Shown: positions 1 to 11,209 of the stretch, piece after piece | Layout: the number at the start of each line of letters is the position of its first letter | Numbering within the stretch: position 1 is the stretch's first letter | Source of the DNA: Bacillus marasmi | Lineage (GTDB): Bacteria > Bacillota > Bacilli > Bacillales > Cytobacillaceae | DNA: 64,000 nt | Reading direction: 5' to 3' | Assembly (NCBI RefSeq): GCF_902168435.1 | Contig: NZ_LR656165.1 | Span: forward strand, 62,001 to 126,000 | Position numbers and translations under genes: made by a program | Notes under the pieces: generated by a model | The model's input: the letters and a program-made list of their open reading frames with translations, nothing else | Databases searched by the model: none | Told to the model about the DNA's origin: nothing

Positions 1-1077
1 AATTTTCTTAAATAGGCTCATTTTTTTTCCAAACACCCTTATCATTAGTATTGATGCCAGAATTGAAACACCTATTGCAATGAGGATTGAAATCCCCATG
101 TGAACCACATTATCAGTCGCTAAAAATAAACTCCCCAAAATGGAAATGGTCCCAATTGCTCCAACAATCCCTCCTGGTAAAAATAGCTCTAATATGACTA
201 GAGCAATTCCAACCACGAAAAGAATAATCGTTTCAAATCCAGCTAATCCAGCCACTAAATGGCCGTAAAAAAATAACAGCAAGGCAGATAATCCCATAAA
301 GCCCGGAATTCCAAAGCCTGGAGAGTACAATTCTAGCACTAATCCTAAGCTTCCGATTGTTAGCAAAATTGGTACTACGATTGGATTTGTAATAAACCTT
401 GCAACCTTTTCAGCAAAGCTTTCTTCCATTGACCGAACATCTGCATTTTCAAAGCCCAGTTTCGCAAGTAAATCATCTAAATTTTTTACTGTTCCATCTG
501 AATAACCTACTTCGATTGCTTGCTCAGCCGTCAAGGTAAGCAGTTTCCCTTTCGGAGCTCCGTATTCGGGTAAATCAATACTCTCATCTGCCATTGCCGC
601 AGCAATAATAGGATTGCGCTCACTTCCATTCGCAGCTGCTTTCATTGCAGCTAACCAATACGATTCTGCCTTTTTCCCGGCTGTATTTCCCTGTTGGTCA
701 ATAATCGCCGCTGAGCCCATTGTGGAGCCTGGTACCATATAGATTTCATCAGTATTAATCGCAATATACGCTCCTGCGGAAAGAGCATGTTTATTAATAA
801 ATGAGACCGTTTTTATATCAGTTGATGTTAGAAGCTTACCAATTTCACCTGCAGCATCAACTGCTCCACCAGGTGTATTTACCTCAAAGATTATCGCATC
901 TGCGTTGTTTTCCTCTGCGGTGTTAATGGCTCTTTGCAAAAAGGCGTGTAAGCCTTTTTCGACTGTTTCTTCTATTGGGACAACGTAGACAATTTGTTCA
1001 TTGCTTGAGGCTGCCTGCGGAAGCGCAATCAAACTAAATCCAAAAATAAGCATCATGATGTATACAAATCTTCGCAC
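1..1077 (-). CDS. yqeZ: NfeD-family membrane serine protease YqeZ (3' end outside window)
   Basis: This is the first 359 codons of an NfeD/ClpP-class membrane protease; the gene runs off the window at base 1. The GTG start at 1077 follows an AGGAGGGG ribosome-binding site. A signal-like hydrophobic segment lies at residues 5-21. A ClpP-like domain follows with the candidate nucleophile Ser100 (HALSAGAY) and lysines 135/136 for a Ser-Lys dyad. Several membrane helices begin at about residue 240. In B. subtilis yqeZ is co-transcribed with the flotillin gene floA (yqfA) and acts on membrane organisation and envelope stress; floA would lie just beyond the window. The sigma-W-type promoter upstream fits that role. 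Identity comes from the motifs and the adjacent yqeY-rpsU. Confidence 0.9.
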   Translation of the reverse strand, partial: MRRFVYIMMLIFGFSLIALPQAASSNEQIVYVVPIEETVEKGLHAFLQRAINTAEENNADAIIFEVNTPGGAVDAAGEIGKLLTSTDIKTVSFINKHALSAGAYIAINTDEIYMVPGSTMGSAAIIDQQGNTAGKKAESYWLAAMKAAANGSERNPIIAAAMADESIDLPEYGAPKGKLLTLTAEQAIEVGYSDGTVKNLDDLLAKLGFENADVRSMEESFAEKVARFITNPIVVPILLTIGSLGLVLELYSPGFGIPGFMGLSALLLFFYGHLVAGLAGFETIILFVVGIALVILELFLPGGIVGAIGTISILGSLFLATDNVVHMGISILIAIGVSILASILMIRVFGKKMSLFKKI

Positions 1078-1113
1078 CTGTATCCCCTCCTCTCATTGCC
1101 TCATATTAGTATT

Positions 1114-1139
1114 TACGGACAAAACGGATAATAGTTTCA
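1114..1139 (-). promoter_or_regulatory. sigma-W-type promoter of yqeZ
   Basis: On the minus strand TGAAAC (1139-1134) is followed after exactly 16 bases by CGTA (1117-1114). This is the textbook ECF sigma-W pattern and lies about 40 bases upstream of the yqeZ start. The yqeZ operon of B. subtilis is a known sigma-W target, so position and sequence agree. Confidence 0.8.
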
Positions 1140-1157
1140 TCTTTTTTAAAACTATGT

Positions 1158-1186
1158 GAAAAGCCGTAGAGATAAATCTCTACGGC
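1158..1186 (-). terminator. rho-independent terminator after yqeY
   Basis: An 11-bp perfect inverted repeat (GCCGTAGAGAT with ATCTCTACGGC) is followed on the minus strand by a short T run. It separates the rpsU-yqeY transcript from the sigma-W promoter of yqeZ. Confidence 0.85.
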
Positions 1187-1200
1187 CATTGATGTTGTTA

Positions 1201-1644
1201 TTATGAAAGGTGTTGTTGAACAAGTTTATTTACGAGTGTTCCGTCTGCTTTTCCTTTAACCTTAGGCATGACAGCAGACATTACTTTTCCCATCTCAGCT
1301 TTTGATGTTGCACCTACTTCTGCGATTGCTTGTTTGACAATCTCAGTCACTTCTTCTTCAGAAAGCTGTTTCGGCATGTACACCTCGACAAATGTCAATT
1401 CTGTACGCAATTTTTCAACCAGATCTTCACGACCGGCTTTTTCAAATTCGTTGAGGGAGTCCTTGCGTTGTTTCATTTCGCGAGAAAGGACAGTTAACTC
1501 TTGCTCTTCGGATAGCTCGTTACCAAGCTTGATTGCTTCATTTTGCAATGAAGATTTAATCATCCGAATTACAGAAAGTTTGTCTTTTTCCTTATTCTTC
1601 ATCGCTTGCTTCATATCATTATTTAAACGCTCGAGAAGACTCAA
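1201..1644 (-). CDS. yqeY: GatB/YqeY domain protein
   Basis: 147 residues, full length for the YqeY family. The protein resembles the C-terminal helical tail domain of the amidotransferase subunit GatB, which contacts tRNA, and stand-alone members are widespread next to rpsU. The sequence is almost wholly helical and highly charged ([15 protein letters not shown] near the N-terminus; conserved PKQLSEEE around residue 90). It lies 16 bases after rpsU in the same direction, so the two are probably one transcript ending at the hairpin at 1158-1186. A tRNA-related role is inferred from the family; the precise function is not established. Confidence 0.92.
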   Translation of the reverse strand: MSLLERLNNDMKQAMKNKEKDKLSVIRMIKSSLQNEAIKLGNELSEEQELTVLSREMKQRKDSLNEFEKAGREDLVEKLRTELTFVEVYMPKQLSEEEVTEIVKQAIAEVGATSKAEMGKVMSAVMPKVKGKADGTLVNKLVQQHLS

Positions 1645-1660
1645 TGTATTACACCCTCTC

Positions 1661-1834
1661 TTACCACTTACGTTTTCTTGCTGCTTCTGACTTTTTCTTA
1701 CGCTTTACACTAGGCTTTTCGTAGAATTCGCGCTTTCTAGCTTCTTGTATTGTACCTGATTTAGATACTGTACGTTTAAAGCGACGAAGAGCATCTTCAA
1801 GCGATTCGTTTTTACGAACGACGGTTTTAGACAT
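1661..1834 (-). CDS. rpsU: 30S ribosomal protein S21
   Basis: 57 residues, [20 protein letters not shown] at the N-terminus and a lysine/arginine-rich C-terminus ending RKRKW, typical of bS21. It is a small late-assembling protein of the 30S platform near the anti-Shine-Dalgarno end of 16S rRNA. The reading frame extends 15 codons upstream, but the start at 1834 has the GGAGGGA-type ribosome-binding site and matches the family length. It heads the rpsU-yqeY transcript from a strong sigma-A promoter. Confidence 0.97.
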   Translation of the reverse strand: MSKTVVRKNESLEDALRRFKRTVSKSGTIQEARKREFYEKPSVKRKKKSEAARKRKW

Positions 1835-1900
1835 TCTCTTTCCCTCCCTCCGAACACAACACACTAACATCGAGGACATGGAAACCCATGTACTTTGACA

Positions 1901-1929
1901 ATTATAATATACTCAACATATTAGGTCAA
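1901..1929 (-). promoter_or_regulatory. sigma-A promoter of rpsU
   Basis: On the minus strand TTGACC (1929-1924) and a perfect TATAAT (1906-1901) are separated by 17 bases. Transcription would start near 1894, about 60 bases upstream of rpsU. Confidence 0.8.
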
Positions 1930-2072
1930 CTCAATTTGAACTTGTTCCTAAGATTCGAGAAAAATTGTTCTTTTTCGACGATTATTTTCTGCTATTTGAT
2001 GAATTTTTATGATCAAGTTACATGTCTATATATGGAATCCATAGCATATATAAACAGTGGGAGTGTGTGGAC

Positions 2073-2999
2073 ATGTTATATATATTGCTTTTTATCTTAC
2101 TCATCGCTGTATTCATCACAGGCATGACCATTTTAAGGGCTGGCTTGTTCCAACTTTCAGGAGAAACCTTTAAGCGACTACTTGAACGAGTTACTAGCTC
2201 CCCTTTCAAGGCGATGTTAACAAGTATTTTGGTAACTGCAGTTCTTCACAGTAGCTCCGCAGTAATGGTGATAACCATTGGACTAATTGCTGCTGGTATG
2301 CTCAATTTTTCAAAATCGATTGGCATTATTTTAGGAACAAATATTGGAACGACCTTCACCACAGAAATTATTACCTTCAATATTAATCAATACTTGATTC
2401 CGATGACAATTATTGGTGCTGTGTTAATGTTGTTTCGCAATCAAAAGCTGAGAAGTTCTGGCTCCATTTTATTTGGAATGTCAGCCGTTTTTATAGCCAT
2501 AAGAGGATTTGAATTTTTAGCTACACCTCTTACAAAGCTTGATGCTGTCGGAAGTATTTTAGCTATGTTAAATGAGAGTCATTTGCTAAGTATTGGTTTT
2601 GGAACTATTTTTACAGCGTTAATACAGTCGAGCACAGCCATGACGGGAATTACGATGGGCTTTTTATCTGGCGGAATCTTAAAGATTGATTCAGGAATTG
2701 CGATTATGCTAGGTTCGAACATTGGTACGTGTATTACCGGCTACTTGGCCTCAATCGGTTCTGGCCATGAATCAAAATTGTGTGCTTACGCGCATATATG
2801 GTTAAACGTCGTCGGAGTTGCCTTATTTATCCCATTAATTGATTGGATGGCTGCGCTTTCTCCATTGGCTGCAGATAGCGCTGATGTCCAGTTAGCGCAT
2901 TCTAGTTTGCTATTTAATGTGCTTACTTCGTTAATCGTGCTTCCGTTTGCTGAGCAGTTCGGGAGGTGGATTGAGTATGTGCATGGAAGGCGAGCTTAA
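2073..2999 (+). CDS. yqeW: Na/Pi cotransporter family protein YqeW
   Basis: 308 residues, counting from the ATG at 2073, which has a GGGAG ribosome-binding site; the frame opens 17 codons earlier without one. The protein is a polytopic membrane protein with the internal duplication characteristic of type II sodium/phosphate cotransporters. The first half has HSSSAVMV and GTNIGTTFT, the second QSSTAMTG and GSNIGTCIT, forming the paired substrate sites. It lacks the C-terminal PhoU-like domain seen in longer relatives. It faces rpsU divergently and ends at a strong terminator. Confidence 0.92.
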   Translation: MLYILLFILLIAVFITGMTILRAGLFQLSGETFKRLLERVTSSPFKAMLTSILVTAVLHSSSAVMVITIGLIAAGMLNFSKSIGIILGTNIGTTFTTEIITFNINQYLIPMTIIGAVLMLFRNQKLRSSGSILFGMSAVFIAIRGFEFLATPLTKLDAVGSILAMLNESHLLSIGFGTIFTALIQSSTAMTGITMGFLSGGILKIDSGIAIMLGSNIGTCITGYLASIGSGHESKLCAYAHIWLNVVGVALFIPLIDWMAALSPLAADSADVQLAHSSLLFNVLTSLIVLPFAEQFGRWIEYVHGRRA

Positions 3000-3056
3000 A
3001 TTTGGAGTTTGGATTGTGTGGGGTAACCAATGGAACAAACCAAATACGATAAACAT

Positions 3057-3096
3057 GAAAGAGGATGCCCTAAATGATGGACATCCTCTTTTTTAA
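3057..3096 (+). terminator. terminator between yqeW and deoC
   Basis: GAGGATG (3061-3067) pairs with CATCCTC (3082-3088) and is followed by a T run on the plus strand. The hairpin also stands at the end of convergent deoC and may serve both genes. Confidence 0.85.
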
Positions 3097-3098
3097 TT

Positions 3099-3770
3099 TT
3101 AATAATCAGAGCTACTTGTTAAGCCATTTACGATGGCAACACCAGAGCTTGCCCCGATTCTTGTTGCACCTGCTTCAATCATATTCCTTGCATCGTCCGC
3201 ATTGCGAACTCCGCCCGAAGCCTTGACCCCAATATCAGGACCAACTGTTTTTCGCATTAGCGCGATATCTTCTATGGTTGCCCCACCGGTAGAAAAGCCT
3301 GTTGAGGTTTTAACAAAATCTGTTCCTGCCTTGATAGCAAGTTGACAAGCGCGGACTTTTTCTTCATCAGTAAGTAGACTGGTTTCAATGATTACTTTAG
3401 TAAGTGCTTTTCCTTGAGCAGCGTCCACAACTGCACGAATATCACGCTGTACTAATTCATCATTTCCATCTTTTAAAGCACCGATATTAATGACCATATC
3501 AACTTCTGTAGCACCATTTTCAATTGCGTTAGTTGTTTCAAAAGCTTTCGTTTCAGGGGTATTTGCACCTAATGGAAAGCCAATTACAGTACATACCTTA
3601 ACTGGGCTACCTTCTAGTAATTCACTAGCATACTTGACCCATGTTGGGTTTACACAAACAGAAGCAAAGGTGTATTCTTTGGCTTCGTGACAAAGCGTTT
3701 CAATTTGCTCTTTTTTAGCATCTGCTTTTAATAGAGTATGATCAATCATTGCTGCAACTTTTCCTAACAT
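3099..3770 (-). CDS. deoC: deoxyribose-phosphate aldolase
   Basis: 223 residues, full length for DERA. It cleaves 2-deoxy-D-ribose 5-phosphate to acetaldehyde and glyceraldehyde 3-phosphate in deoxynucleoside catabolism. The TIM-barrel active site is visible: Schiff-base Lys154 in VKTSTGF, Lys183 in GVKASGG and Asp91 in DMVIN. The family usually lies with pdp/nupC; here deoC stands alone between mtaB and yqeW. The 370-base region upstream carries the 52-bp repeat pair described separately, so its promoter is unclear. Confidence 0.96.
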   Translation of the reverse strand: MLGKVAAMIDHTLLKADAKKEQIETLCHEAKEYTFASVCVNPTWVKYASELLEGSPVKVCTVIGFPLGANTPETKAFETTNAIENGATEVDMVINIGALKDGNDELVQRDIRAVVDAAQGKALTKVIIETSLLTDEEKVRACQLAIKAGTDFVKTSTGFSTGGATIEDIALMRKTVGPDIGVKASGGVRNADDARNMIEAGATRIGASSGVAIVNGLTSSSDY

Positions 3771-3943
3771 AAGATGTTTCTCCTTTCACAGTGCATTTTA
3801 GTTGTCCGTACCTCTATCATCATAACATTCGAATCCCGAAATTTCGAGTGATTTCTTAGATTAGGACCGTTATCATAGATTGCATTGTTTAGTGTTAAAT
3901 GAATTGAGTCGGTTTATACAATAAAGTCAGTTTTTAAGTTGTT

Positions 3944-4047
3944 AACTTTACCGTTGGGTTTGCCGCTTCGCCTGCATCGGTAACGATAACTCTTCTATCG
4001 TTACCTTCTACTCTTTTTTTTGTCTTCAACGGTAATAATAGCTCCTC
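3944..4047. repeat. 52-bp repeat, two degenerate units, with nested inverted repeats
   Basis: Two adjacent 52-base units, 3944-3995 and 3996-4047, align over their length. CGGTAA recurs at 3978 and 4030, exactly 52 bases apart, and each is followed by ATAA/CTC-like sequence. A perfect 10-bp inverted repeat (GGTAACGATA / TATCGTTACC, 3979-4005) is nested in a 9-bp one (TTACCGTTG / CAACGGTAA, 3948-4035). The region lies between the mtaB terminator and deoC. It is related in core (GTTACC/GGTAAC) to the array at 61260-61408. Confidence 0.75.
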
Positions 4048-4085
4048 AATCGCAATCAATAGTCAAATATTCACATTATTAAAGG

Positions 4086-4130
4086 GCCAAAAAAAACTGC
4101 CGAGCAGCGACAATGTGCATACTCGACAGT
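4086..4130 (-). terminator. terminator after mtaB
   Basis: ACTGTCGAG and CTCGGCAGT form a hairpin on the minus strand, followed by eight T residues (4092-4085 region). It ends the long hrcA-to-mtaB operon. Confidence 0.85.
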
Positions 4131-4143
4131 CATGATGTGTCTA

Positions 4144-5502
4144 TTAAATAGCTTCTTCTGTTTCCTCTTTAACGAGGTCATCATTAACAACTCGAATGAA
4201 TTGACCTTCATTGTATGGATAACCAGCTTTAGTTAACTTCACTTTGACAATTTTTCCAATCATGGCTTCCGTACCAGCGAAGACAACCTTTAAGTAGTTG
4301 TCTGTATAGCCGACATAAAGTGGACTGTTTGTATCATCATCAAATTTTTCCTCTGGGATGACTTCAAGTACTTCATCGTCAAACTGTGAAGCGTATTCTT
4401 TTGCCAATTGGTCGGACAAGGAAATCAAGCGATGAACCCGCTCGTTTTTCACTTCCTCATCAACTTGGTCCTCCATTCGAGCTGCTGGTGTTCCTGTCCG
4501 CTTGGAATATGGGAAAACGTGAAGCTCGGAGAATTGATGATTTTTAATAAAATTATACGTTTCCATAAATTCTGCTTCTGTTTCACCTGGGAAACCAACA
4601 ATCACATCTGATGTGACAGCAAGTCCTGGGAGAACCTCCTTCAAACGATTAAGTCGCTCCGCAAAGAACTCCATTGTATACTTACGGCGCATCCGCTTTA
4701 AAACGGAATCTGACCCTGATTGAAGCGGGATATGAAGGTGGCGAACGATGACATTAGAATTTTTAATTGCTTCAATGACTTCATCGGTAATTTGACTAGC
4801 TTCAATCGACGAAATACGAAGACGTTTTAAACCGTGAACTTCTTTTTCAAGATCCTTCAATAGTAACGCCAAATTATAATCCTTCATGTCTTCACCATAA
4901 CCGCCAGTGTGAATTCCAGTTAGGACAATTTCTTTATACCCGGCATCTACTAATTGCTGAGCTTGGCGAATAACTTCTTTTGGATCACGAGAACGCATTA
5001 ATCCACGTGCCCATGGGATAATACAGAAAGTACAGAAATTGTTGCAGCCTTCTTGAATTTTTAAGGAAGCCCGGGTACGGTCTGTAAAAGCAGGGACATC
5101 CAATTCTTCGTAAACACGGCTCTTCATAATATTTCTTACGCCATTAATTGGCTGGCGTTCTTGCTTATATTGTTCGATGTAATCTAGCATTTTAACGCGA
5201 TCTTGCGTTCCAACGACAACATCAACGCCAGGAATTGCAAGGATTTCAGCTGGAGAGGTTTGCGCATAACAACCAGTGACACAGATGACTGCATCCGGGT
5301 TTTTACGGACTGCCCGACGGATAATTTGCCGACTCTTTTTGTCTCCTGTGTTTGTAACGGTACATGTATTAATAATATAAACGTCGGAGGTTGCTTCAAA
5401 TTCCACACGTTCGTATCCTTGTTCTTTAAATAATTGCCAAATCGCTTCTGTTTCATAATGGTTTACTTTACAGCCAAGTGTATGAAACGCTACTGTAGGC
5501 AT
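4144..5502 (-). CDS. mtaB: tRNA threonylcarbamoyladenosine methylthiotransferase MtaB
   Basis: 452 residues. A radical-SAM methylthiotransferase that converts t6A37 to ms2t6A in ANN-decoding tRNAs. The N-terminal MTTase domain has Cys11, Cys47 and Cys78 for the second iron-sulfur cluster. The radical-SAM motif CNNFCTFC gives Cys153, Cys157 and Cys160. A TRAM RNA-binding domain occupies the last ~70 residues. The ATG at 5502 is preferred over the GTG at 5511, because GAGGTG overlaps the latter and spaces correctly to the former. It follows rsmE by five bases and is the last gene of the heat-shock operon (yqeV in B. subtilis). Confidence 0.96.
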   Translation of the reverse strand: MPTVAFHTLGCKVNHYETEAIWQLFKEQGYERVEFEATSDVYIINTCTVTNTGDKKSRQIIRRAVRKNPDAVICVTGCYAQTSPAEILAIPGVDVVVGTQDRVKMLDYIEQYKQERQPINGVRNIMKSRVYEELDVPAFTDRTRASLKIQEGCNNFCTFCIIPWARGLMRSRDPKEVIRQAQQLVDAGYKEIVLTGIHTGGYGEDMKDYNLALLLKDLEKEVHGLKRLRISSIEASQITDEVIEAIKNSNVIVRHLHIPLQSGSDSVLKRMRRKYTMEFFAERLNRLKEVLPGLAVTSDVIVGFPGETEAEFMETYNFIKNHQFSELHVFPYSKRTGTPAARMEDQVDEEVKNERVHRLISLSDQLAKEYASQFDDEVLEVIPEEKFDDDTNSPLYVGYTDNYLKVVFAGTEAMIGKIVKVKLTKAGYPYNEGQFIRVVNDDLVKEETEEAI

Positions 5503-5507
5503 AATGA

Positions 5508-6257
5508 TCACCTCAATAATTCTAATTGATAAGACACAGCTGCTAATAAATAAAGTGGAGCTGTTTCAGTCCGTAAAATTCTTGGACCCAATCCACAAGC
5601 CACAAACCCGTTTTCCGATAAAAGAGATATTTCATGAGGAGCCAATCCGCCTTCTGGGCCGAATACAATTAATAACGATTTTCCAGGGATTAGCTTTTGT
5701 AACGTTTGGGCTAAAACCGCTGCTTCACCTTGTTTCGCTTCTTCTTCGTAAGCGACAAGCTTTACGTCAAAGTTCTCTGCCATTTGAAGCAAAGTTCGAA
5801 TTGAAACCGGCGCCTTTACAGCAGGAATTTCCGCACGATAGGATTGTTCCGCCGCCTCTTTGGCTATTTTTTGCCATCGTTCAACTTTTTTTGAGGCTTT
5901 CTTTTCATCCCATTTTACAATGGAGCGGGCTGCAAGAAAAGGGACAAACTCATGAGCACCCAACTCAGTGCCTTTTTGAATAATCCATTCCAGCTTATCC
6001 CCTTTGGGCAATCCACTCGCGATTGTGACACGGACCGGTAGTTCAGTTGACCCATCTTCCCATTTTACAACCTTTACCGCAATCATTTCATCGGTAATTT
6101 CTTCAATTACTGAAAGAGCACTTTTCCCATCCTCTGTAACACAAACGATTTCATCGCCTTCTTTCATTCGCATGACACGAATGATGTGATGGTAATCTTC
6201 ACCACTTATTTGAAAATCGGATGCATCGGACCCGGCATTTACAAAATATCGTTGCAT
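5508..6257 (-). CDS. rsmE: 16S rRNA (uracil-1498-N3)-methyltransferase
   Basis: 249 residues, family length. A SPOUT-class methyltransferase that uses S-adenosylmethionine to methylate U1498 of 16S rRNA in the assembled 30S subunit. An N-terminal PUA-like RNA-binding part (residues 1-70, MQRYFVNAG) precedes the knotted catalytic domain. SAM-site motifs are visible as LLIVFGPEGGL (about 195-206) and GLGPRILRTETAPL near the C-terminus. It follows prmA after a 95-base gap holding a weak hairpin. B. subtilis name yqeU. Confidence 0.95.
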   Translation of the reverse strand: MQRYFVNAGSDASDFQISGEDYHHIIRVMRMKEGDEIVCVTEDGKSALSVIEEITDEMIAVKVVKWEDGSTELPVRVTIASGLPKGDKLEWIIQKGTELGAHEFVPFLAARSIVKWDEKKASKKVERWQKIAKEAAEQSYRAEIPAVKAPVSIRTLLQMAENFDVKLVAYEEEAKQGEAAVLAQTLQKLIPGKSLLIVFGPEGGLAPHEISLLSENGFVACGLGPRILRTETAPLYLLAAVSYQLELLR

Positions 6258-6295
6258 GCCAATCCTCCATTCTACATCGAATTAATAAAAAGATA

Positions 6296-6323
6296 CAAAA
6301 AGAAACTCGCCACTTAAGGCGAG
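6296..6323 (-). terminator. weak hairpin between prmA and rsmE
   Basis: CTCGCC (6306-6311) and GGCGAG (6318-6323) form a short stem followed on the minus strand by TTTCTTTTTG. As rsmE and mtaB follow closely, it more likely attenuates or marks processing than fully terminates. Confidence 0.5.
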
Positions 6324-6352
6324 AAACCTATTGTATCCGACCACTGTACCTA

Positions 6353-7291
6353 CTAATTTTTCCTAGCAATAAACGCGACCCAATCTTCCATGACCAGCGT
6401 TTCCTGAATTGTAAAATCAACCTGTTCGATTGCTTCTTTTACTTGTTGTTTCTTTTGCCCAATAATGCCTGAAGCAATAAAGTAACCGCCTGGCTTGACC
6501 ACCTTTGCCACATCGTCTGTGAAGCGTAAAATAACTTCTGCAAGAATGTTAGCAACAACGATATCAACTTGCTCGCTAATTCCATCAAGTAAATTATTTT
6601 GAGCAACGCTCACCACATCATTAACTTTATTAAGCTTAATATTAAGGATGGCCGAATGAACCGCAACCTCGTCGAGATCTAAAGCAGTAACTTTAGAAGA
6701 TCCAAGCATGGCAGCTGCAATACTCAATACTCCTGTTCCTGTTCCAACATCAATACATTCGTCACCTTTTTTAACAGTACGCTCTAGCGCTTGAACACAC
6801 ATCACTGTTGTAGGGTGAGTACCTGTACCAAACGCCATACCTGGGTCAAGTTCAATTATTAACTCATCACTAGATACAGGAGTATAGTCTTCCCACGTTG
6901 GTACAATCGTAAACCGTTCTGATATTTTAACTGGATTATAGTATTTTTTCCAAGCAGTTGCCCACTCTTCCTCGTTAACTTCTGAGATGGTTACACTATT
7001 TTTACCAATATCAATATTAAATAAGATTAAATTATTAATTGCATCTTTAATTTCCTCAACAGTTTCACCAAGGAAGCTGTTAATAGGAATATAAGCCTTA
7101 ATAATGACACCTTCATCCGGATAATCATCAGGGTTAAGTTGGTAGATTTCACCGAAACGGTCCACCCTTTCCTTACTTAGCTCAAAGGGATCCTCGATTA
7201 CAACGCCGCTAGCTCCAGCCTCGTGTAAAATATTTGAAATTGGCTCAATCGCTTCATTTGTTGTATGAATGCTGATTTCTGACCATTTCAT
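6353..7291 (-). CDS. prmA: ribosomal protein L11 methyltransferase
   Basis: 312 residues from the ATG at 7291 ([10 protein letters not shown]), which has GGAG upstream and equals the usual family length; the frame opens five codons earlier without a ribosome-binding site. PrmA trimethylates several amino groups of L11. The N-terminal L11-binding domain covers about residues 1-100. The class I SAM domain has the glycine-rich loop [13 protein letters not shown] near residue 180 and the catalytic-loop motif VANILAEV near 248. It lies between dnaJ and rsmE (yqeT in B. subtilis). Confidence 0.95.
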   Translation of the reverse strand: MKWSEISIHTTNEAIEPISNILHEAGASGVVIEDPFELSKERVDRFGEIYQLNPDDYPDEGVIIKAYIPINSFLGETVEEIKDAINNLILFNIDIGKNSVTISEVNEEEWATAWKKYYNPVKISERFTIVPTWEDYTPVSSDELIIELDPGMAFGTGTHPTTVMCVQALERTVKKGDECIDVGTGTGVLSIAAAMLGSSKVTALDLDEVAVHSAILNIKLNKVNDVVSVAQNNLLDGISEQVDIVVANILAEVILRFTDDVAKVVKPGGYFIASGIIGQKKQQVKEAIEQVDFTIQETLVMEDWVAFIARKN

Positions 7292-7318
7292 TTCTACCAA
7301 CTCCATTTTCTAAAATGA

Positions 7319-8443
7319 TTAGTCACCTTTAAAGGCGCGTTTTACTTTCGAAAAGAAACTATCTTCAGGTCCACCACTTGGAATTTTGCCACTTGCCTCT
7401 GCAAATTCACGAAGTAATTGTTTTTGTTTATCTGATAATTTGGTAGGTGTAATAACCCTTACGATTACGTGCTGATCACCGATACCATAGCCGCGAACAT
7501 TTGGTACACCTTTCCCCTTCAGTCTAAATTTCGTTCCTGTTTGGGTACCAGCAGGAACCTTTAATTTCACTTTACCATGTAGGGTAGGTATTTCAACATC
7601 ATCTCCAAGTGCAGCCTGAGAGAAAGTAATTGGCATTTCGCAATAAATGTCTTCTCCATCACGTTCAAAGAATTCATGTTCACGAACATGGAAGACTACA
7701 TATAAATCTCCAGGAGGTCCTCCATTAATGCCAGCTTCCCCTTGACCGGAAACACGAAGCTGTTGGCCATCATCGATACCAGCAGGAATCTTCACATGAA
7801 TCTTACGGCGTTTTTTCACCTTACCTGCTCCGCCACAAGTGGAACATTTATGCTTAATTTGTTTACCTGTCCCATTACAATGGTGACATGTACGGCGATT
7901 AACAATTCTACCAAATGGTGTATTTTGCTCGACATTAATTTGCCCGCTACCATGACAGTGCTGACAGGTTTCTGGATTTGTTCCAGGTTTTGCACCTGAG
8001 CCATGACAGGTTTCACATTCCTCTTCTCGCGGAATTTGAATGTCAGTTTCTTTTCCAAATACTGCTTCCTCGAACGTTAGCGTCATCGTGTATTGTAAGT
8101 CTGCACCTTGTCTCGGCGCATTTGGATCACGACGTCTTCCCCCACCGCCGCCAAAGAAGGTATTGAAAATATCCTCAAAGCCACCGAAGCCGCCACCGAA
8201 ATCAGCGCCTCCAAAGCCTTGGTTTGGATCTGTATGACCAAATTGATCATAGTGTGCTCTTTTTTGATCGTCACTTAGGACCTCATACGCTTCTTTTATT
8301 TCTTTAAATTTATCAGCTGCGTCCTCAGCTTTATTTATGTCAGGGTGATATTGTTTTGATAGCTTACGATAAGCTTTTTTGATTTCATCCTTTGATGCGC
8401 CTTTTGCGACACCTAGGACTTCATAGTAATCCCGTTTACTCAT
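7319..8443 (-). CDS. dnaJ: chaperone DnaJ (Hsp40)
   Basis: 374 residues from the ATG at 8443 behind GGGAGGG. Co-chaperone that delivers substrates to DnaK and stimulates its ATPase. Domains in order: J domain with His33-Pro34-Asp35; a Gly/Phe-rich linker (about 75-105) containing a short glycine run before RRRDP; four CxxCxGxG zinc repeats ([32 protein letters not shown]); and the C-terminal substrate-binding domains. Fourth gene of the hrcA operon. A frame extension of eight codons upstream lacks a ribosome-binding site. Confidence 0.98.
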   Translation of the reverse strand: MSKRDYYEVLGVAKGASKDEIKKAYRKLSKQYHPDINKAEDAADKFKEIKEAYEVLSDDQKRAHYDQFGHTDPNQGFGGADFGGGFGGFEDIFNTFFGGGGGRRRDPNAPRQGADLQYTMTLTFEEAVFGKETDIQIPREEECETCHGSGAKPGTNPETCQHCHGSGQINVEQNTPFGRIVNRRTCHHCNGTGKQIKHKCSTCGGAGKVKKRRKIHVKIPAGIDDGQQLRVSGQGEAGINGGPPGDLYVVFHVREHEFFERDGEDIYCEMPITFSQAALGDDVEIPTLHGKVKLKVPAGTQTGTKFRLKGKGVPNVRGYGIGDQHVIVRVITPTKLSDKQKQLLREFAEASGKIPSGGPEDSFFSKVKRAFKGD

Positions 8444-8542
8444 GCTTACCCTCCCGAATCCATTCACATAAAGATTATTCTATCATTTACGACTCGATAA
8501 AATCAATAAGAAAAACTTAGGGCTAAATTAGCGAAAAAGATG

Positions 8543-8580
8543 AAAAAGCCAAAGCCTGGACGACCTGACTTTGACTTTTT
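8543..8580 (-). terminator. hairpin between dnaK and dnaJ
   Basis: AAAAAGTCAAAGTCAGG pairs with CCAGGCTTTGGCTTTTT (minus strand) around a four-base loop and ends in a T tract. In the 195-base dnaK-dnaJ gap it probably reduces read-through into dnaJ, giving more DnaK than DnaJ. The bases at 8595-8633 resemble a decayed fragment of the interspersed repeat seen at 50002 and 53299. Confidence 0.7.
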
Positions 8581-8638
8581 CTTAATGATGATTTTTATAG
8601 CTAGCTCCAGCGACCAGCTCTGTGCGGTCTCGCTATTC

Positions 8639-10486
<1,848 letters not shown>

Positions 10487-10515
10487 TTACTATGTAAGTC
10501 GATCCATACATGTTT

Positions 10516-11118
10516 TTATTGATTCACCTTAACCATCGAAGGACGGATTACGCGGTCCTTCAGGCAATAGCCTTTTTGAAATTCATCCACAACAATATTT
10601 GAGCCAAAATTAGCATCTTCAACCTGCATTACAGCTTGATGGAAATTAGGATCGAACTCTTGACCAACTGCTTCAATCGGTTCAACGCCTTCTTTTTTCA
10701 AGGCTTCAAGAATACTTTTATATACCATTTCCATCCCCTGTTGCAACGATTTTGTTTGCTCATTTTCAGCAGTCATGGCAAGTGCTCTTTCAAAATTATC
10801 CAATGCAGGTAAAAGGTCTGTAACTAAGCTTTGTGCTCTATATTTTTCGCTCGCCTCAGCATCCAGTCTACTGCGACGACGGAAATTATCAAAATCTGCT
10901 TGTAGACGGAGATAGCGGTTTTCAGATGCTTCAATTTTAGCTTCTAAATCAGCAATTTTAGCGGTTGCTTCGGCAAGTTCATCACTTGGCTGTGCATCTT
11001 CAGCAGTCTCTTGACCACTTTCAGGATTGGCTTCAGCAAAAATTTCTTCTACGATTTCCTCACCTTGTTGCTTCTCTTCTACAACTTCTTCATTTTTCAC
11101 ATTTTGTTCCTGTGTCAT
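10516..11118 (-). CDS. grpE: nucleotide exchange factor GrpE
   Basis: 200 residues from the ATG at 11118. A GTG four codons earlier overlaps the GGGAGGTG ribosome-binding site and is unlikely. GrpE releases ADP from DnaK. A very acidic, low-complexity N-terminus (residues 1-55) precedes a long coiled coil (about 55-120, [19 protein letters not shown]), then the C-terminal beta domain with the family signature [15 protein letters not shown]. Confidence 0.97.
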   Translation of the reverse strand: MTQEQNVKNEEVVEEKQQGEEIVEEIFAEANPESGQETAEDAQPSDELAEATAKIADLEAKIEASENRYLRLQADFDNFRRRSRLDAEASEKYRAQSLVTDLLPALDNFERALAMTAENEQTKSLQQGMEMVYKSILEALKKEGVEPIEAVGQEFDPNFHQAVMQVEDANFGSNIVVDEFQKGYCLKDRVIRPSMVKVNQ

Positions 11119-11164
11119 AATTTTGTTCACCTCCCTTAAGGTGTGTTTTTATTTATTACATAGA

Positions 11165-11197
11165 AAGGGGATGGAACCTTTTGCTCCACCCTAATCA
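11165..11197 (-). other. hairpin between hrcA and grpE (possible RNA processing site)
   Basis: GGGTGGA and TCCATCCC can pair across an A-rich loop on the minus strand, in the 90-base gap between hrcA and grpE. In B. subtilis the transcript is cleaved in this gap to lower hrcA relative to grpE and dnaK; a similar role here is inferred. Confidence 0.4.
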
Positions 11198-11209
11198 ATA
11201 TTTCCTGTG

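Noticed and set aside
5504-5983. 159-codon plus-strand ORF opposite rsmE
   Set aside because: It is the antisense shadow of a well-supported gene, with no ribosome-binding site.
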